Assembly: GCA_963693285.1 (NCBI GenBank) | Contig: OY848919.1 | Coordinates: 13,105,639-13,169,638 of the forward strand | Direction: 5' to 3' | DNA length: 64,000 nt | DNA from: Xestospongia muta | Taxonomy: Eukaryota > Porifera > Demospongiae > Haplosclerida > Petrosiidae | Shown here: piece after piece, positions 24,201 to 35,268 of the stretch | How positions within the stretch are numbered: position 1 is the stretch's first letter | Layout: each line of letters opens with the position of its first letter | The notes under the pieces: generated by a model | What the model saw: the letters and a program-made list of their open reading frames with translations, nothing else | Told to the model about the DNA's origin: nothing | Databases searched by the model: none | Translations under genes and position numbers: made by a program

Positions 24201-26308
24201 TTTGGAGGTAACTGAGGAAACAATGAGTCTATAGAATTCTATAATTTAAACAAACTATATATTATAAACACTTACCATATTCTTCAAGTATATCATTTGC
24301 TACACGTACTGTCTCTTCTGATTGTAATAAGACAGTACTAAATACTCTCAGTTGGTTAGGATCATCAGATACTGTACTAGATAGTGCTCTCAATGGACCA
24401 TCAGCTAATGATCCTCTTGAGCTCTCAACTACATCAAATATTTCCTTAGAGATGACTCCCTCTGTATATAATGTCTGAACTATCTCCACTGGAAGAGTGA
24501 GCTTTGACAATATTTCAGAGTGATGTTGTAGTATCTGAATGACAACCTCTTTTTGAACTGTTTTATGAAGAAAAGAGAAAAAGACAATCATATCAAATTA
24601 AGTTTTAAATATAATTTGTTCTCTACTCACTTTCTCTTAAACCTTTCATATATTTCTCAGCTAGTGCACTTTCATTGATTACTGGATTGAGTAGTGTGTC
24701 TATGATCTCTCTTCTTGTAGGATTGAGACTAGTACTCAGCCACAATTCAAACATCTTTAAAACTTTACTATCATCATCTTTGTACTGCTGATCAATATTA
24801 TCTAGATCGCCACTAGTATCTAACTTGAGGAGTTCACCAAACTTGTACCACTTAGTACTAATAGTGACATGTTGATATAACTCATCAACAGTTGGTTTTC
24901 CATTCAAGAAGTCACTAGTTATAAATTGAGGTGAATGAATTTGAACACCTAAATAAACATAATACAAATGAGTTATATATTGTGATAACTAACATTTGTT
25001 TTTACCTAGATCTTCTGGTAACTCAACATTTATTCCCATTTCCTGAAACTTTTGTTGAACAGCTGAAGACTTGAGATATTCAAGAACATCAGAGAGAACT
25101 GAAGGAAGTACAGCATAGGTGATTACAATACATTTCTTTCTTAATTCACAAAGTAAGCACCATTCAAACCATGACAGACCCCCAAAAAATGTTGTCACCC
25201 AGTTAAGGATAGATTTATCTTGCCAATATTCATTAAGATGAAACAAAATTTTTGGTAACCCAATGGGAGCTGTTGGTTTGAGATCAGGATGTTGATGAAA
25301 TACAGATATGAGATTCTTAAAGGAGGCATTACTAATGAGCTTGACATATGATTTTTCGTACTCCTCAAACTTGCTTGCTATAATTTCATCTTCAGCTAAT
25401 GCACCGACTTCCTTTAATAGGACATAATTAAGATAGCTAATAAAATAGAATTTCAGCAAAAAATCATTGAAGAGACTATCCATATCTTGAATTCCATGAA
25501 GTTTTTGTCGATATTCTGCCATTTTTTGCTCCTCTTCAGTATAAATGCTATGCAATTTTCGATCGATGAACTTCTTCACATCACGTAGACTAACATTAGC
25601 TTTAAGTGTATCTTCAACTTTAATCACTAATAAATCAAATGCACTCTGTAATTTCTCAACTATTGGTTTTAAATCATCTGCATTTTCAACCTCCACAAGT
25701 ACATCATTTAATAGTACTATAAAACACACATACATTATATGTACATCATATTAAGTTACATACTGTTATAAGGTTGCCACTGATCATCAGAAGTATTCTC
25801 TTGAGTAGGGTGTGGTTCAATGGAAGGTGCTCCTTCTTGTAGAGAATGACAAGGAACTAACATTAGTTATAATATTATGTACATTGTTATATCATAACTA
25901 CTTACCAGTTAAATTTGATAGTTTTTCTTTAATTTCTTGCCCAACATCTCCCACTGGTCCACCAATGTCCAGAAGAATATCAATAAAACGTTTATATCGT
26001 TGTTGTATCTCTGAAATACTCCTACAAGACTCAAAACCAGTTTTGAACTGTTCAAATATACTAGGAAACTCTGTAATTAGTGAGGATATAAAGTGTGCTT
26101 CATATACTTTGCTAGCAAAAGACACCATGTTTTCCTTTAGTACAGACCGAATTCTGTCATAGTGTGAGACGAAAACATCAACAACATCTCGTCTGTAGCT
26201 TGTAATGTTCTCAGTTCCAACATTGGTATAATCAACTTTACGCCTTTTAGTGTTTTTTTTACCTGTGGCAATCTCGTTACTCTTGTTCCCAGGCCTTTTA
26301 TTCATCAT
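21268..26308 (-). CDS. M6: SYRR - domain X - death - CARD-like - X - death - X protein with basic N terminus
   Basis: Exons 25906-26308, 25764-25856, 25006-25716, 24631-24948, 24276-24557, 24193-24228, 24092-24142, 23372-24042, 23257-23323, 21997-22305, 21895-21975 and 21268-21857 keep one frame of 1203 residues. Residues 1-37 are new and basic (KKNTKRRKV, nuclear-signal-like). SYRR follows (38-134), then X-type domain (166-402), death domain 1 (403-508; WYKFGELLKLDTSGDLDNID), CARD-like (509-602), full X (632-855, ending GYHTIMDEGTRDK), death domain 2 (878-980; WYKFGVLLKLKTSELDYID) and a last X ending in a hydrophobic tail (IIMIVISIVHMYL). A 951-bp intron carrying a MITE joins the two halves; the phases fit, but two separate genes remain possible as no ATG exon was seen between. 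The product reads as a scaffold for death-fold assembly, by inference. Confidence 0.65.
22415..22836. mobile_element. MITE of about 420 bp in the M6 long intron
   Basis: The ends ATACTGTATTTGCTGGTTAT and, inverted, ATACCATATTTGCTGGTTGT match over about 20 bp. The element has no coding capacity and lies wholly within the 22306-23256 intron. The rest of the intron shows nothing else I can name. Confidence 0.6.
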
Positions 26309-26461
26309 GGCAGTCTCGTTACACTCGTCACAAGGCCTACTACGCGCCCGGCGCCTCACTGAAAAGTAGGCAGGGACGAAACAAGGTACCAGTGTGCCAT
26401 AATCTGCGCATGCTCAATAACATAATTAGGGTGGAGCTCATTTGCAGTTTTTGCAGAGACA
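26309..26461. promoter_or_regulatory. Bidirectional promoter, copy E (M6 / P5)
   Basis: TGCGCATGCTCA at 26405-26416 and GGGTGGAGCTCATTTGCAG are kept. The M6 side (26309-26400) has been replaced by GC-richer sequence (GCGCCCGGCGCC) unlike any other copy. It belongs with the new N-terminal codons of M6. Confidence 0.6.
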
Positions 26462-27028
26462 ATGGAGAGAGAAGTCAGTTTCCTACGTTGTTCTAAGGTC
26501 AGTCATTCTCCTAGTACACAGTATATATATAAAGTGATCTATATAGCTCAGTAGTTATGTGGAGTTCAACAAGATGATACATGGACTACAACAGTCTGTA
26601 CATGGATACAACAGAGGAGAGTCACTCCATACAACATCTACTAGGTACATTACCTGTGTGTGTCAGTATTACTATGAGATAATAGTACTATATACTGCAG
26701 TATATGATCACTTACTGTAGGAAAGGAACATGTACTGAATATAACTTTTATCAGACATTAACAATAATGTTGAATCAAGTACTCAAGTATGTCACATGAT
26801 CACTTGTTTTATAATTGTCTCTCTCTCCCATCATTGTTGTCTCTGTACTAATCCTCATGTTGAAATACAACATCAAGAACTGCTAACTATATATCAATGG
26901 TTTTGTCTTAATAGACCATACACATCACAGGTAATAGTTACTAGTTATATTACTAGTTATTATATCTATAGAAGATCAACACTAGTGCTCCAAAACCTCA
27001 ATTTTTTAGCAACCATCAAAATGAAGTA
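26462..27028 (+). pseudogene. P5: cassette gene copy with lost acceptor
   Basis: Exon 1 (26462-26497) and exon 2 (26565-26644) are intact. The acceptor before exon 3 reads CTCTGTAC instead of CTCTGTAG at 26841-26848, so exon 3 (26849-26930) cannot be spliced normally. Exon 4 from 26972 lost a codon (KINTSAPKPQ) and diverges after PQF. No exon 5. It is probably non-functional. Confidence 0.6.
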
Positions 27029-27136
27029 AGAAACTTATTTTTGACAACAACTAATACATTAAGAGAGTACAGAATACATTCAGCATAATAGAAATATGCA
27101 GTTAATTTAATAAATTGTATTGCAGCAATAATATAA

Positions 27137-28453
27137 TTATTTAGTATTAAACTCTACATTTATATTCAGATTTTTGTTAATATTGGTAGTCCATTCTTTA
27201 GCTATACTATCAGCTGCTAGTTCATATGGACCTCCTTGTTTAGCTAAACTCTTTAAAAATAACCGACAATGTTTCAATAACTTCTGACCATCATGTATGA
27301 AGGCTAAGCCTAACTTGAATTCTGTCACAATGTCATTAAAATTTGCTGCATCTCTGGTTGATTCAGATATTAGACCATGAGAATACATATCTGCAGCAAT
27401 TGATTTAATAGGTGCCTTCAGCGAACCATCCAAAGCAGCATGATACTTTGTAAGAATATCTTGTATGATTTTTTTAACTTCTTCAACTTCATCACCAGAT
27501 AACACTGGATCTTTGGAAGGAGCAGTAATTTGAACTCCAGCTGCAATATATAATTTGTTACGTTAAAACTTGTATAATAATATTATACTTAATAACATAT
27601 CAGAAAGAAGAGATCACCTATACTATTATGATGGTTAGTTAATGTTTATAATAATGTTCTAGCTAGATGGCTTGGTAGCTAGCTAACTCTACAGGTCAAT
27701 TCTATTGTGTCTATGGTACTTTGTCTGAAAAATGAAAATTAATGCCAAAAACTACAGAAACAAGGTAAGAATGTACTAAACAGTTCCTTCATAAGTAAAT
27801 TTGGGCATTGTTAATTGTATTACATATAGGGATTGCTCACCTGTAAATTCCTACCATGTTTCTGTAGTTTTAGCATTGCATACTTACATGCCATTTTCTT
27901 TAAAAACACTGTCTATAGTCCCAGAAAAACATAATATTAATACTCCAAATTATCACTATAAATCACTATACCCTAGACTCTAAACCCTAAACTTTGGAAC
28001 CAAAACATATTAATTTCACATTAAAGTATGGCTATTTCTGATAGGACTCTAACACAACAAAAGTACTATGAGACCTACATATAACATACATTAAACATAC
28101 ATGTAAATTATGACCAATAAATTGCTACATTTGAGGTTGATGACAGCCTTTATTTCTTATAACAAGTAACATGTGACTAGCATTACCTTGTAAAACATGT
28201 GATTCAATTTCTTGGCTAACTTGAGTCTGTCCAATGACTTTGCTCCTTACAGCAGTAATGATACTATACCAAGTCACTTCTACACACTGATTAATCCAGC
28301 ATTGTAATACTCTAGACAGCTTGTTGGTGTTTGATAGACTTTTTTGTTGTAGACCTTCAAGTTCTTCATCAGGAATTTTCAGTGCTACTCCTATTTCATA
28401 CCACAGATGTTCAATACCAGCTAATAGGTTAAGAAGTGCATGTTTATCTGGTA
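27137..28453 (-). CDS. M7: death domain plus CARD-like fragment
   Basis: Two sound exons remain. Exon 28187-28453 (89 codons, phase 1-1) is a death domain: LWYEIGVALKIPDEELEGLQ, then LSRVLQCWINQCVEVTWYSI. It has no Met, so a simple ORF scan misses it. Exon 27137-27540 is a terminal CARD-like domain: VLSGDEVEEVKKIIQDILTK, DMYSHGLISESTRDAANFND, LKHCRLFLKSLAKQGG, then a stop. The intron between carries a MITE. No start exon is visible; upstream lie dead domain E exons. It may be the tail of a lost gene or be spliced from elsewhere. Confidence 0.5.
27741..27877. mobile_element. Palindromic MITE, copy 3
   Basis: The arms AATGCCAAAAACTACAGAAA and TTTCTGTAGTTTTAGCATT are inverted to each other, in the M7 intron. 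Confidence 0.65.
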
Positions 28454-28596
28454 CTGAGTCAAGTGCACACGACCTATATGGACAATGATAAGTAAACTTA
28501 TTGCATACATCATTTTAACTAAGGTAATTTAGATCTCATAATAAAAATATGATTATCCTATTTAAATTGATTTTGTTATTACATGATGGAAACTAC

Positions 28597-29065
28597 GTGC
28601 AGTAAAAGTACTCTTAAAAGCTAATCCTGTACTGATGCTTCTTCTTAAAATAAAGATAACTATATATAATACAATGGATTACTTACCATTTCTAATATAT
28701 CATATAATATTTATCTTCCTGTTATCAAGTTTGATTCCTGTTAATGGTATGCTATATTTTATTACATCTACTGTATCAGGTTCATGTTCAGCAGACACAG
28801 TGATCAGTATAGAAGGACAAGAAGGAGGATCATTAGAACCAAACATGTCCACATCACTTTATAATTATTAGTCAATGATCTATGATACTAGGTCATACCT
28901 GATCTCTTTCAATGAAGTGTTATATTCTTTGGAGATCTTATACCCTTCAGTTCAACAGAGTATACAAAATGCTCATAAGTGTCTGGACTTTTATCAGCAT
29001 GTATAAGAAACTGACATAATGGCAACTGGGAGCTAGATGAGCCAAATGTATTGATATTGCATATG
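28597..29065 (-). pseudogene. Dead domain E exons (two copies) and linker remnant
   Basis: At about 28679-28861 the DMFGSNDPPSCPSILITVSA exon is present but ends in TGA where the sisters have CGA. At about 28597-28650 the small linker exon has lost a base. At about 28905-29065 a more divergent copy of the same domain reads NTFGSSSSQLPLCQFLIHAD, then YSVELKGIRSPKNI, and ends in a stop. These are remains of at least two ZU5-type gene tails. Confidence 0.55.
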
Positions 29066-29106
29066 ATTATCTTTTGGAATATCAATCCAGAGAATTTAAT
29101 TAGATA

Positions 29107-29170
29107 GGATTTGAACCTAGGATCTCATGATAACTAGTCACTTATGCTCTTAGTATCAACTGAACTACTG
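29107..29170 (-). repeat. tRNA-derived SINE remnant, copy 2
   Basis: A-box-like TAGTTCAGTTGATACTAAGA and B-box GGTTCAAATCC lie on the minus strand, as in copy 1. Flanking sequence to about 29340 is shared too. Confidence 0.6.
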
Positions 29171-29344
29171 AAATGTGGTTGAAAAAGAACAATATTTAAT
29201 ACTTGCTGAAAAAGGCTATGAATATTGTATATATCAATCACATAATGAAGCAGCTATTATATTCAGTGAGGAAATAATTAGTAACATTGCATAAATGTGA
29301 TAGTTGTATGAGCAGTATGTCATATGTTATTAATATTTATTAGT

Positions 29345-29803
29345 TTATTAATATAAGCTACAAAGTATTATGTATGAAACTGTGTAAGAGGACATCATTA
29401 TTAAGTCTAGTGAGAAAATCTACTCTCTAATCTACTACAGTTAATGCCCTATATCTGAAGATATTGAGGTGTTTACAGTGAGTGCACTAATAAACATAAT
29501 GATAAATAATAAGTTAATAACTTATATTAAGAGTATGTTATATATTTGCTGCTACTACTACTAACTAATTATAACAAAGGAATGTCTCCATGTGGTATAT
29601 ACTGTTATAATCACCTAGATACCAATATAAGTTACATGTACATGTGATCCTATTACACTACATCATTAAAAAGATGTTTATGTACCTCCTTTCTCTCCAT
29701 CTATTTTTTCTCTCTGTTTTCTGTATAAAAATGTGCCTCTCCCTCTTTCTATCAATTGTCTCCTTTAATTTGATAGTTTGATGTCCAGACAACAATTATT
29801 AAA
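29345..29803. other. About 460-bp insertion relative to the 5.8-kb block
   Basis: The M3 flank reads ATTAATATTTATTATGAAAATGATCAGC without a break near 5775-5800. Here ATTAATATTTATTA is followed by about 460 bp before AAAATGATCAGC resumes near 29801. The inserted DNA has no ORF or clear terminal repeats. Its origin is unknown. Confidence 0.5.
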
Positions 29804-30139
29804 ATGATCAGCAATTGTTACATAGCTATAATCTTAGATTTACCGGCAAACATTAGTTTATTAAAACTATAATAAGTGCTCCTACACTACAAGTATGTAC
29901 AAAACACATAGCTACCTACATGTACAATATATAATATATTGTCAGTGTTTTAGATTTATAATTCTAATTCTAATACTATTGTATATTATAGTGGAGTTTC
30001 TTATTGGTGGATCTTCTAGATTAATCAATTGACTGATAATAGGCCTCTAAAGAAAGTTCCTAGATGACCAATTCTATCCAAAACTGTAGTAAAGGAAATG
30101 CAAAAGTGCCATAATTTATTTTAAATATTATAATTATAA

Positions 30140-33100
30140 TTAACCTGATAAATATCCACATATCTCTAAAAAACCTAAAAGGATTACAATGAAAAGGAGC
30201 ACAAGAACTGCTATTAAAACTGTAAATTACAAAAAGATGGAAGAATAAACAACTATCATAATAAATTCCATATTATATCAATCAATACTTTGTATACCAA
30301 TATAAATACATAAATATTATATTGATATAAATATATACCTTGTACATATCCAAGAACCCCGAATATTGAGGGTATCATCAGGAGTGCAATAATTAGAATT
30401 ATTACTCCAGAATGATCTATAGATTGATATAAGTTTTTATATATAAGTTTCAAAAGAATACTTTTTACCATTTATGGGTCCAAATTTACAACAGAGATAA
30501 AGGCCAAAACATACAGCAATAAATCCAATTATTATTACAACATTGTCTACCTAAAATTTCAGTAAAATTATCAACAAACAAATACAGTGTACCTGTGACT
30601 GCCTTCCAAATAACGTCCTGTAACTTTAGTGGCACTATCTGATCTATTAAAGAGTATAATTAGAATTTACATCGCTTCAAAATTATAACATACTATTAAC
30701 AAATGTGATATATTCTACTTTATCATGTGTGTTACGAAATATTATCCATGATTGCTGTACAAGACAGTTACTTGTATTATATTGCATTACTACACTACCA
30801 GTGTTTGAATCATATTCTGATGGCATCATTATCTGAAATATAACTGTTTAATTTATAAGTGCATCAATAAATTACATACAATTAAGTGGCTCCTATCAGT
30901 AATTTTCCAACAACCTTCAGGTTTTACTTCCAGAGATAATTTGGTTCCTTTTACTTTTACATTGTGAGGGATTGGGTTATCATCAGCTATCCATACACTT
31001 TTCAACAACTTGTCTCTCTGTTTCTAAAACATTTACAAATGATTATAATGGAATATTTATATAGTATAAGAAACCTCATGTCTCAGCTCTGATTGGCAAA
31101 TCAGGGCAAGTATCTTTAAGTGAAGATTATCATCATAAAAAACATTTTGCCGGTAAAAGGACAGCATGTAGTTAGTAATAATGTTGTTGGGTCCAGCAAC
31201 TGCTACATCATTTAATTCAGTCAATTGAAACATTATAAAACTAGAATTCAGTACAGTACAACTATCTAATATTTGTGTTTCACCCTTGTCAGTTCGGTGG
31301 AGAATAACAAATGACTCAGCCTCTTCTTCTACATCATGCTTTAGTGTAATTGTCAATGGTTGTTGAGACTTTTCACTGACTCTTATCTCATAAGCTGGAG
31401 AAAAAAGTTTATATCCTTTTGGGATCACAAATCGATGAGAACGACACACAGAAACTAATATATCAATGTTATGTCCCTTTGTAAAACTTTCAGGTGGTAT
31501 ATCCATTCTAAAAGAAGCATCGTCCCACCATATCATGTCTGCTGTTCCTCCTATGACATTCTTTTTAATGTAAGGCGTATCTATAGGAACTGAAATAGTT
31601 AAAAAAATTAACAATTAAACAAGATTATAATTGTAAAAATTGTCCTAAGATTAGTACTGTTGTTGCTATAAGGGACTAGATGACCTGGTATGTTTTAAGA
31701 CTAGAGAGTTGACAGAACCTATGAAACTGTTCAAATACGTCTTTTTGAGTCACAGAACTCAGAGCTTCGATCTATCAAGCCCATTCAAAATGCTCACGGT
31801 AAAAGTAATAACATTCATTGGTTTCTATGTGTGTAGCAGTGACTTTATGTGATACATATATGGTCATAAATAATCTTAGAACCTTGTGGCATGCTGTGTA
31901 TGGCAGGCTGAAATTTGTCTTAAGAGTCCTATATCAAATTCTTCCATGACATCATCATCTGTCCATCCATTTATTGTGTAGAAATTTAAGACTTAGATTG
32001 GCAACTTACCTTCCTTTAGATAAGTACTAGTGAAACTAGTAATAACAATTGCCAGTAATAGGATACTTATTAAAAAGGTTATGATCCACCGTTTTCCTAT
32101 ATAAAAACATGATAATTAAAATTTAAAACAAAATTAAAATAAAATTGAAGAAATCAATTTATAATTGTTGTGGAATATACTGACTTATCAGTAAAGCACT
32201 GTTTAAAGCTACAAAGGTTGTATAATTAGAAGCAGTGTCTGCTATAAAATGCTAATAGAGGGAGAGACACAAGCTAACAATGGCAAGAAGGTTCAAGCAT
32301 GATCAGTCACACCCATTGTCATATTATTAGTGTTAATAAAATTAATTGACCTTTACCAATCAGAAAAATAAGGATATTACAAAAACAATTTTATAGTTAT
32401 TGTCTTGTTTCTCTACTAATAATTTATCAGTAGCTATAGAACATAACCATATATGGTATGCACTACTAACAGTACTACAGCTTACCTTCTTTCTCTCTGG
32501 TCAACTTCTTAATCTCTTCTTGTTTCTCTACTAATACTTTATCAGTAGCTATAGAACATAACCATATATGGTATGTACTACTAACATCACTATAGCTCAC
32601 CTTCTTTCTCTCTGGTTAACTTCTCAATCTCTTCTTGTTTCTCTACTAATACTTTATCAGTAGCTATAGAACATAACCATATATGGTATGCACTACTAAC
32701 AGTACTATAGCTCACCTTCTTTCTCTCTGGTCAACTTCTCAATCTCTTCTTGTTTCTCTACTAATACTTTATCAGTAGCTATAGAACATAACCATATATG
32801 GTATGTACTACTAACAGTATTATAGGTTACCTTCTTTTTCTCTAGTCAACTTCTTAATCTCTTCTTGTTTCTCTACTAATAGTTTATCAGTAACTATAGA
32901 ACATAACCATATATGGTATGTACTACTAACAGTACTACATTCATTTTATCCAATACTTTTAGTTTCTCTGTATACATTAGGAACATAGTTATATCTCAAT
33001 TAATGTACATGTACCTGATAAAGTGTCAGTTGATGATTGATCTTGTGGTTGTTCACTGTCCATACTGGTAATATCTAATGTGTAATAATAGAAAATAAAA

Positions 33101-34458
33101 AATTAATACATGTTCACATAATTCATCAATATTTGGTTTTCCATTTAGAAAAACATTAGTCATGACCTTATGTGAATATTTTGAACACATTACATGATTA
33201 AAATATACATAATACAATTATACGTTTTAAATTCTTTATTTATACCTAGATCTTCTGGTAATTCAACACTCACTCCCATTCCCTGAAACTTTTGTTGGAC
33301 AGTTGAAGACTTGAGATATTCTACAACATCAGGGAGAACTGAAGGAAACACAGCATAAGTGATGATGATGCATTTCTCCCTTAATTCACTAAGTAAAAAT
33401 GATTCAAAATAGGGAAGATCAGACTCATCAGCGAAGTTAGAGAGAGTTTTCTCTTGCCAATGGTCTTCAAGACGAAAGATGATTATTGGTAATCCAATGG
33501 GAGCTGAAGGTTTTAGATTAGGATTTTGACAGAAGGTAGATATGGTATCTTTGAAAGTTGCTTCACTAATGAGCTTAACGTACAATTCTTCGTACTTCTC
33601 AAACTTGTTTGTTATAATTTCATCTTCAGATAATTTACTGATTTCTTTTAATAGGACATAATTAAGATAACTAATGAAATGGTATTTCAGCAAAAAATCA
33701 TCAAAAAGACTATCAAAATCTTGAATTACGTGAAGTTTTTGTCTATATTCTGCTGGAACAGTATCAATTGTATGCAATTTTTGATCAATATACATTTTCA
33801 CTTTATGCAGATCAATATTTTTAGTTTTGAGTGTATTTTCAACTTTAATCACTAATAAAGAAAATGCACTCTGTAATTTCTCAACTCTTAGTTTAAAATC
33901 GCCTGCATTTTTAACCTCCACGAGTACATCATTTAGTAGTTCTAGGAAACATACATACATTATATGTACATCATAATAAGTTACATACTGTTATAAGGTT
34001 GCCATTGATCATCAGAAGTATTCTCTTGAGTAGAGTGTGGTTCATTGGAAGGTGCTCCTTCTTGTAGAGAATGATAAGGAACTAACATTAGTTATAATAT
34101 TATGTACATTGTTATATCATAACTACTTACCAGTCAAATTTGATAGTTTTTCTTCAATTTCTTTCCCAGTATCTCCCACTGGTCCACCAGTGTCCAGAAG
34201 AATATCAATAAAATATTTATATCGTTGTTGTATCTCTGAAATACTCCTACAAGACTCAAAACCAGTTTTGAACTGTTCAAATATACTAGGAAATTCTATA
34301 TTTAGTGATGATGTAAAATGTGCCGCATGTGCTTTGCTAGCAAAATCCTCCATGTTTTTCTTCAGTATATTGCAAATTCTGTCATAGTGCGAGATGAAAA
34401 CATCAATAACAGTTCGTCTGTAGCTAGTAATATCCTCAGTTTCAGTGTTGAAAGCCAT
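30140..34458 (-). CDS. M8: paralog of M3, predicted four-pass SYRR - X - coiled coil - ZU5 membrane protein
   Basis: Exons 34131-34458, 33989-34081, 33246-33941, 33015-33074, four coil exons (32831, 32716, 32601, 32486; 63 nt each), 32010-32096, 31075-31589, 30880-31023, 30694-30832, 30593-30643, 30469-30546, 30339-30416 and 30140-30219 give 866 residues. Every exon length matches M3 except for one coil unit fewer. The TM1 exon begins KRWIITFLISILLLAIV, the ZU5 loop keeps MIWWDDASFRMDIPPES and a single NSS sequon, and TM2-TM4 are present (TM2 ends LYLCCKFGPIN). Start MAFNTETED. The damaged coil exon at about 32918-32977 is the same as in M3, so that damage predates the duplication. Both copies stay open over more than 860 codons, which argues for selection. 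Function unknown. Confidence 0.75.
32486..32893 (-). repeat. Coiled-coil exon array (M8)
   Basis: Four intact 63-nt exons at 115-bp spacing (32486, 32601, 32716, 32831), plus a degenerate unit ending at 32433. M3 has five. Confidence 0.85.
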
Positions 34459-34576
34459 TGTACAAAGAAAGGGCGTATCAGGACGAGGTCCTGAAGTTAT
34501 CAATCTGCGCATGCTCAATTAAGGTATGAATTTTATTAAATTTGGGTGGAGCTCATGTCCAGTTTTTGCAGACACA
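34459..34576. promoter_or_regulatory. Bidirectional promoter, copy F (M8 / P6)
   Basis: A gap of 118 bp with TGCGCATGCTCA at 34506-34517 and GGGTGGAGCTCATGTCCAG before P6. Confidence 0.65.
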
Positions 34577-35153
34577 ATGGAGAGAGAAGTCAGTTTCCTA
34601 CGTTGTTCTAAGGTCAGTCATTCTCCTAGTACATAGTATATATATAAAGTGATCTATATAGCTCAGTAGTTATGTTGAGTTCAACAAGATGACACATAGA
34701 CTACAACAGTCTGTACATGGATACAACAGAGGAGAGTCACTCCATACAACATCTACTAGGTACATTACCTGTGTGTGTCAGTATTACTATGAGATAATAG
34801 TACTATATACTGCAGTATATGATCACTTACTGTAGGAAAGGAACATGTACTGAATATAACTTTTATCAGACATTAACAATAATGTTGAATCAAGTACTCA
34901 AGTATGTTATATGATCACTTGTTTTATAATTGTCTCTCTCTCTCTCCTATCATTGTTGTCTCTGTAGTAATACTCATGTTGAAATACAACATCAAGAACT
35001 GTTAACTATATATCAATGGTTTTGTCTTAATAGACCATACACATCACAGGTAATAGTTACTAGTTATATTACTAGTTATTATATCTATAGAAGATCAACA
35101 ACACTAGTGCTCTAAAACCTCAACTATTTCTGACCACCATCATAATCAAGTAA
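34577..35153 (+). CDS. P6: cassette gene, four-exon form with a short new end
   Basis: Exons 34577-34612, 34680-34759, 34968-35049 and 35091-35153 splice cleanly to an 86-residue product. The first three exons match P4 with small changes (KMTHRLQQS, SNTHVEIQ). Exon 4 leaves the family after KPQLFLT and ends TIIIK, then TAA, because the downstream DNA was replaced. The convergent M9 ends 116 bp away. Confidence 0.5.
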
Positions 35154-35268
35154 GAAATTTATTTTAAGACAACAACTAATTCACTAGTACTAGTAATAAG
35201 AGAATACAGGATATATTCAGCATAATAAGAAAATACAGCTAATTTAATAAATTGCAGCAATACAATCA

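Noticed and set aside
30256..30471. Single-exon membrane protein MVKSILLKLIYKNLYQSIDH
   Set aside because: It is the TM3 exon of M8 extended through both introns; the phase-1 exon 30339-30416 is the supported unit.
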